7,612 bases of DNA from Microcaldota archaeon (lineage in GTDB: Archaea; Micrarchaeota; Micrarchaeia; Anstonellales; Bilamarchaeaceae), in contig JACPAS010000019.1 in the NCBI GenBank assembly GCA_016180665.1, positions 1 to 7,612 of the forward strand, in the 5' to 3' direction. Shown one piece after another: positions 5,360 through 7,612 of the stretch. Positions within the stretch are counted from its first letter, which is position 1; every line of letters starts with the position of its first letter. A model generated the notes under the pieces. It saw nothing but the letters and a program-made list of their open reading frames with translations, searched no databases and was not told the origin of the DNA. Position numbers and translations under genes: made by a program.

Positions 5360-5968
5360 CTATACTTGTGCAACTGCTTTTTGAACTAATACATCATAAA
5401 ACCTTCTAGGTGTCTCGCTAATATTTCCAACAAGCTCTTTGGCTCTTTCAGAAGTTAATACATCACTTTTAAATAACTCCCGTGCCTCCATCTTCATTCT
5501 TTGAGCTACTCCGTACAATTCCAAATATTTAGCTGGTACTGTATCCATCCCATCACTTGGTGATTCTATACGAATCCATATTCGGAATGAAATTTCAGTA
5601 TCAGCCAATCTTTCTCTAGTAGCAAAATATCGAGCCAAATCACTAACGGCAATTTCTAAAGCATCACCATATCTTCTACTCAAAACTTCAACTAACTCCT
5701 TTTGTAATTGTGGAGAACAACGTCCTTTCAAAATTCTGCAAATTCCGGAAAAAGAAGCCCTTTCTCTTACTGTAGTTAAATATTTAGGTCTGAGTTCGCC
5801 CTCTTGTTCTGAGCAAATCCTATCTAATTTAGACACCCCCACCACAGCCACTTCAACCAATGGTTCTAATTTAAAAAGTCCCTTAGCAAAAGCTAGCACT
5901 TTAGCCCTTTTTGTATAATTAGGTTTAGCGAGCTGCCTTCTAACATCTGATCTTAAAGAATCGTGCAT
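5360..5968 (-). CDS. Uncharacterised helical protein between rpl15e and rnp3, 202 aa
   Basis: I do not recognise this protein. It appears soluble and mostly helical, rich in Arg, Lys, Glu and Leu, with a basic N-terminal region (RSDVRRQLAKPNYTKRAKV) and no membrane segment or signal peptide. Segments such as VRERASFSGICRIL (about 67-80) and LQKELVEVLSRRYGDALEIA are amphipathic and would suit an alpha-helical solenoid, but no clear repeat period is visible. The ATG at 5968 is supported by AGGTGA nine bases upstream (5978-5983 on the complement). The 27-nt gap after rpl15e indicates co-transcription with it. In many archaea rnp3 follows rpl15e directly, so this gene occupies an interrupted linkage. 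A role near the ribosome or RNase P is a context-based guess only. Confidence 0.72.
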   Translation of the reverse strand: MHDSLRSDVRRQLAKPNYTKRAKVLAFAKGLFKLEPLVEVAVVGVSKLDRICSEQEGELRPKYLTTVRERASFSGICRILKGRCSPQLQKELVEVLSRRYGDALEIAVSDLARYFATRERLADTEISFRIWIRIESPSDGMDTVPAKYLELYGVAQRMKMEARELFKSDVLTSERAKELVGNISETPRRFYDVLVQKAVAQV

Positions 5969-5995
5969 ATCTCAGTTTCACCTAAATTAAAAAAT

Positions 5996-6499
5996 CTAAA
6001 GAAGAGCTCTTGCCTTCCTTCCTTGCGCTGTTAATCCACGGTAAACCCTCTTCTTTCTTGAAGCAACTTGTTTTGCCATGGAGCTAATTCCATTCTTAGA
6101 AGAATCTACCATAATAACTTCAAAATATTTATGAGTGCCATCTTCTCCAACCCAATAAGAATTCAAAACCTCTAAGTTAGGGAACCTTCTATTAACTCTC
6201 TGCTCACCAATCGCTTGATGAGATAAATCAGGTTGAACAAGTAAATAGTTATGTCTGGCTTTTCTCCCCCCCATGGGAGTTCTCCTTCTCCTTCTTCCTT
6301 TATCTACTCTAATTCGTACAACGACATAACCAATCTTAGCTTTGTAACCTAGAGTTCTGGCACGTGCAACATTAATCGGTCTTTCTACTCTTACAATTGC
6401 GCCTTCGGTTCTCCATTGAATTAATTTATTTCTGTAATCCTGGCCCCTTTCCTTATATTGTTTTTCAAAAGCTTCTCTAATATACTTATATGCACCCAT
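5996..6499 (-). CDS. rpl15e: Large ribosomal subunit protein L15e
   Basis: This is the archaeal/eukaryotic-specific 50S protein L15e, which binds 23S rRNA. The N-terminus MGAYKYIREAFEKQYKERGQ, the core ARARTLGYKAKIGYVVVRIR, a basic loop (GRRRRRTPMGGRKARHN), NRRFPNLEVLNSYWVGEDGT with YFEVIMVD, and the RGLTAQGRKARALL ending are all diagnostic. At 167 residues it is shorter than the usual 190 or so; the shortening is mainly between the VIMVD strand and the RGLT ending, where the family's DPhHPaI...D segment is reduced. The ATG is fixed by the strongest ribosome binding site of the window, GGAGGT (6506-6511 on the complement, six bases away). It heads the minus-strand block that includes the 202-aa unknown gene and, further on, rnp3. 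It is divergent from the ATPase operon. Confidence 0.97.
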   Translation of the reverse strand: MGAYKYIREAFEKQYKERGQDYRNKLIQWRTEGAIVRVERPINVARARTLGYKAKIGYVVVRIRVDKGRRRRRTPMGGRKARHNYLLVQPDLSHQAIGEQRVNRRFPNLEVLNSYWVGEDGTHKYFEVIMVDSSKNGISSMAKQVASRKKRVYRGLTAQGRKARALL

Positions 6500-6505
6500 T
6501 TTCTA

Positions 6506-6511
6506 ACCTCC
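6506..6511 (-). promoter_or_regulatory. Strong ribosome binding site GGAGGT for rpl15e
   Basis: The complement reads GGAGGT six bases before the rpl15e ATG, a full match to the archaeal anti-Shine-Dalgarno core. No other gene here has this full form. It implies a 5' leader, unlike the leaderless layout of the Lrp and rnp3 genes. Confidence 0.75.
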
Positions 6512-6515
6512 GTTT

Positions 6516-6536
6516 TAATTACTAATTTCTAATTAC
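6516..6536. repeat. Three tandem 7-bp units in the rpl15e upstream region
   Basis: TAATTAC, TAATTTC and TAATTAC run back to back, ending about 37 nt before the rpl15e ATG. They lie just upstream of the ribosome binding site and could contribute TATA-like sequence or a protein-binding array. In AT-rich DNA a chance origin is also possible. Confidence 0.4.
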
Positions 6537-6539
6537 TGC

Positions 6540-6715
6540 CGTTCAAGCTTTTACAGCACTTCCGCTTATCAAATTCTGCATTTAGCTGTAATTCTGCTTA
6601 CAGACTAGTCCTCGCGGTCCTATCTTTTCAAGTGCCACGAGAGCAGATAATGGCTTAATTAATGCCATTACTTTTCTTCGGAAGCTATGGCTCACATCCT
6701 CGGATTCTACAATTA
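6540..6715. ncRNA. Gene-free divergent region with moderate RNA folding potential
   Basis: The 294 bases between rpl15e (-) and ahaH (+) contain no credible gene. Part of the stretch is GC-richer than the flanks and holds several pairings. TAATGGC/GCCATTA (6648-6654/6664-6670) is a perfect 7-bp hairpin with a 9-nt loop. CTGTAA/TTACAG (6586-6591/6598-6603) is a 6-bp hairpin. CTCGcGG/CCaCGAG (6611-6617/6635-6641) has one mismatch. TTCCG/CGGAA (6560-6564/6679-6683) would close a long loop and can extend by AGC/GCT across a 2-nt bulge. Some pairings compete, for example TACAGC/GCTGTA (6552-6557/6585-6590). Direct repeats AATTCTGC (6572-6579, 6590-6597) and TCCTCG (6609-6614, 6697-6702) are also present. 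An independent small RNA, a long rpl15e leader, or plain intergenic DNA all remain open. Strand undetermined. Confidence 0.28.
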
Positions 6716-6745
6716 GAAGATAGTTATATTTGCTAGCAATTAGTT

Positions 6746-6753
6746 TTTAAATA
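6746..6753 (+). promoter_or_regulatory. TATA box of the A-type ATPase operon
   Basis: TTTAAATA, the same core as at the toxin-antitoxin promoter, is centred about 44 nt before the ahaH ATG. It predicts a start site near 6776 and a leader of roughly 18 nt that contains the GGTG ribosome binding site at 6785-6788. Confidence 0.5.
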
Positions 6754-6793
6754 TTGTTGATAATAAATAAACTGTCTAATTATAGGTGTGTTT

Positions 6794-7138
6794 ATGCACA
6801 AAGAACATGTTCAGTCAGACTTTACAAAAACTGTAGAAGAAATCCGCCATGCAGAAGAAAAAGCCGAAAAAATGAAGCAGGAAGCAAAAGAAACCGCGGA
6901 CCAGACTCTAAAAAAGGCAAAAGACATTGTTCTAAAAATAGGTCAGGAAACTGAAGAAGAAATTGTAAAAATCAAGAATTCCAGATTTCAGCATGGAAAA
7001 GAAAAAATTGAGTCTGATATAGGATCAACATTGGACAAGGCTCACAAAGAGGCTGAAAAAATAAAAAAGATGAAGCTAAATCCGACGGAATTAGATTCAG
7101 TCTTAAATAAATTCGTAAAATCTCTATCTAACATTTAG
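6794..7138 (+). CDS. ahaH: A-type ATP synthase peripheral stalk subunit H
   Basis: This 114-residue protein is charged and nearly all heptad-like helix from about residue 10 to 90 (IRHAEEKAEKMKQEAKETAD onward). It has no cysteine and almost no aromatic residues. This is the profile of AhaH (subunit H/G), which forms the right-handed coiled-coil peripheral stalk with subunit E and holds the A1 head against the membrane part. Coiled coils alone are weak evidence, but the next gene, eleven bases downstream, is subunit I, and H followed by I is the standard start of archaeal ATPase operons. The ATG at 6794 is preferred over the in-frame GTG at 6788 because GGTG (6785-6788) then lies five bases upstream as a ribosome binding site. 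Confidence 0.85.
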   Translation: MHKEHVQSDFTKTVEEIRHAEEKAEKMKQEAKETADQTLKKAKDIVLKIGQETEEEIVKIKNSRFQHGKEKIESDIGSTLDKAHKEAEKIKKMKLNPTELDSVLNKFVKSLSNI

Positions 7139-7149
7139 TGAGGGCTAGT

Positions 7150-7612
7150 ATGTTTTATCCGGTAAAAATGCAGAAAGTCAGGATAATTGTAATAAAATCG
7201 CTGATAGATGAAATAGTTAAAAAACTCCACGAGCTTGGCCTCGTTGAAATAAATGTTTTTGAGAATGAACAGGTCGAAAAAGGCATACCACTTGAGCGTC
7301 ATAATGAAATTTCCCAATACTTAATAAAAATTCGTGGTATAAAAAATTCTCTTGAAAAATACACAGATCAAAAACCAAATTTTGCAGCTATTCTAAATCC
7401 TCTTCAGGAAGCAAAAAACATAACTATTGATGAGCAATTAAAAGGTTTAGAAATTGAAAAAGATCAGATACACAATGACCTAAGCAGAATAAAAAGTGAG
7501 CTCTACACCACAGAATTTTTTTTAGGTTTTAAAGGTATTGATTTCTCCAGATTAACCACAAAGCTGACAAACAGTTTTGTTGGAGAAATAAATAGAGAAA
7601 ACCTAAATCCAT
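7150..7612 (+). CDS. atpI: A-type ATP synthase subunit I (subunit a), N-terminal part only
   Basis: The frame opens at the ATG at 7150 and stays open to the right edge, giving 154 residues of a protein that normally exceeds 600. The start MFYPVKMQKVRIIVIKSLID followed by VKKLHELGLVEINVF is the characteristic N-terminus of subunit I/a: a soluble globular lobe that binds the peripheral stalks. Next comes a charged helical stretch (about 100-128) that begins the long hairpin. The proton-channel membrane domain lies beyond the window. TGAGGG at 7139-7144, five bases before the ATG and directly after the ahaH stop, is a good ribosome binding site. ahaH and this gene are surely one operon, with the stalk subunit made next to its binding partner. 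Confidence 0.9.
   Translation, partial: MFYPVKMQKVRIIVIKSLIDEIVKKLHELGLVEINVFENEQVEKGIPLERHNEISQYLIKIRGIKNSLEKYTDQKPNFAAILNPLQEAKNITIDEQLKGLEIEKDQIHNDLSRIKSELYTTEFFLGFKGIDFSRLTTKLTNSFVGEINRENLNP

Noticed and set aside
6553..6570. ACAG...CCGCTTATC resembling the 3' conserved region of RNase P RNA
   Set aside because: The match is loose, the required GAGGAAAGTC-type partner is absent upstream, and the pairing partner lies on the wrong side.
6754..6954. Open frame of 66 codons on the plus strand
   Set aside because: Overlaps ahaH in another frame; Arg/Lys/Asn-rich product typical of a shifted reading of a coiled-coil gene, and it starts at the promoter region.
7135..7317. Open frame of 60 codons on the minus strand
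   Set aside because: Antisense to the clear N-terminus of ATPase subunit I.
1..7612. CRISPR array, tRNA, rRNA or insertion sequence
   Set aside because: No regularly spaced repeats, no tRNA T-arm with matching stems, no rRNA segments and no transposase-like frame were found on either strand.

Overview
The window reads as a piece of an AT-rich archaeal chromosome. Archaeal markers are ribosomal protein L15e, an Rpp30-type RNase P subunit, A-type ATP synthase subunits H and I, a double-length Lrp-family regulator, TTTAAATA-type TATA boxes placed either about 25-28 nt before a start codon (leaderless layout) or just ahead of a short leader, and GGTGA/GGAGGT ribosome binding sites that fit the archaeal 16S tail. 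Short versions of L15e and Rnp3 and the tandem Lrp protein would suit a DPANN-type lineage (Woesearchaeota/Pacearchaeota-like). That placement is inference; both ends of the window are cut inside genes.

Layout. (1) 2-730 (+): the 3' part of purC, converging with shared stop bases onto (2) 727-1713 (-), an unrecognised helical-repeat (HEAT-like) protein. (3) 1714-1843: two perfect inverted repeats. (4) 1844-2968 (-): an acyltransferase-like protein of GNAT/FemAB fold. It is divergent from (5) 3062-4030 (+), a tandem Lrp/AsnC regulator; the 93-bp gap holds back-to-back promoters. (6) 4076-4634 (+): a VapBC-like ribbon-helix-helix antitoxin and PIN toxin pair, overlapping and with its own promoter. 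(7) 4636-6499 (-): a translation/RNA-processing block, in transcription order rpl15e, an unknown 202-aa protein, a gene-free stretch with strong nested RNA folding potential, and rnp3. (8) 6500-6793: a second gene-free stretch with weaker folding signals. (9) 6794 to the end (+): the start of an A-type ATPase operon, ahaH followed by the N-terminal third or less of subunit I.

How the parts work together. The L15e-Rnp3 linkage is part of the archaeal exosome/RNase P/proteasome superoperon described by comparative genomics, and it supports the rnp3 call. Here the linkage is interrupted by an unknown gene and a candidate structured RNA on the same strand. The Lrp protein is well placed to control itself and the divergent acyltransferase. 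The VapBC pair is an accessory module fitted tightly between chromosomal genes. The most unusual material is the candidate RNA at about 5104-5320, followed by the two unrecognised helical proteins and the inverted-repeat pair at 1735-1827.
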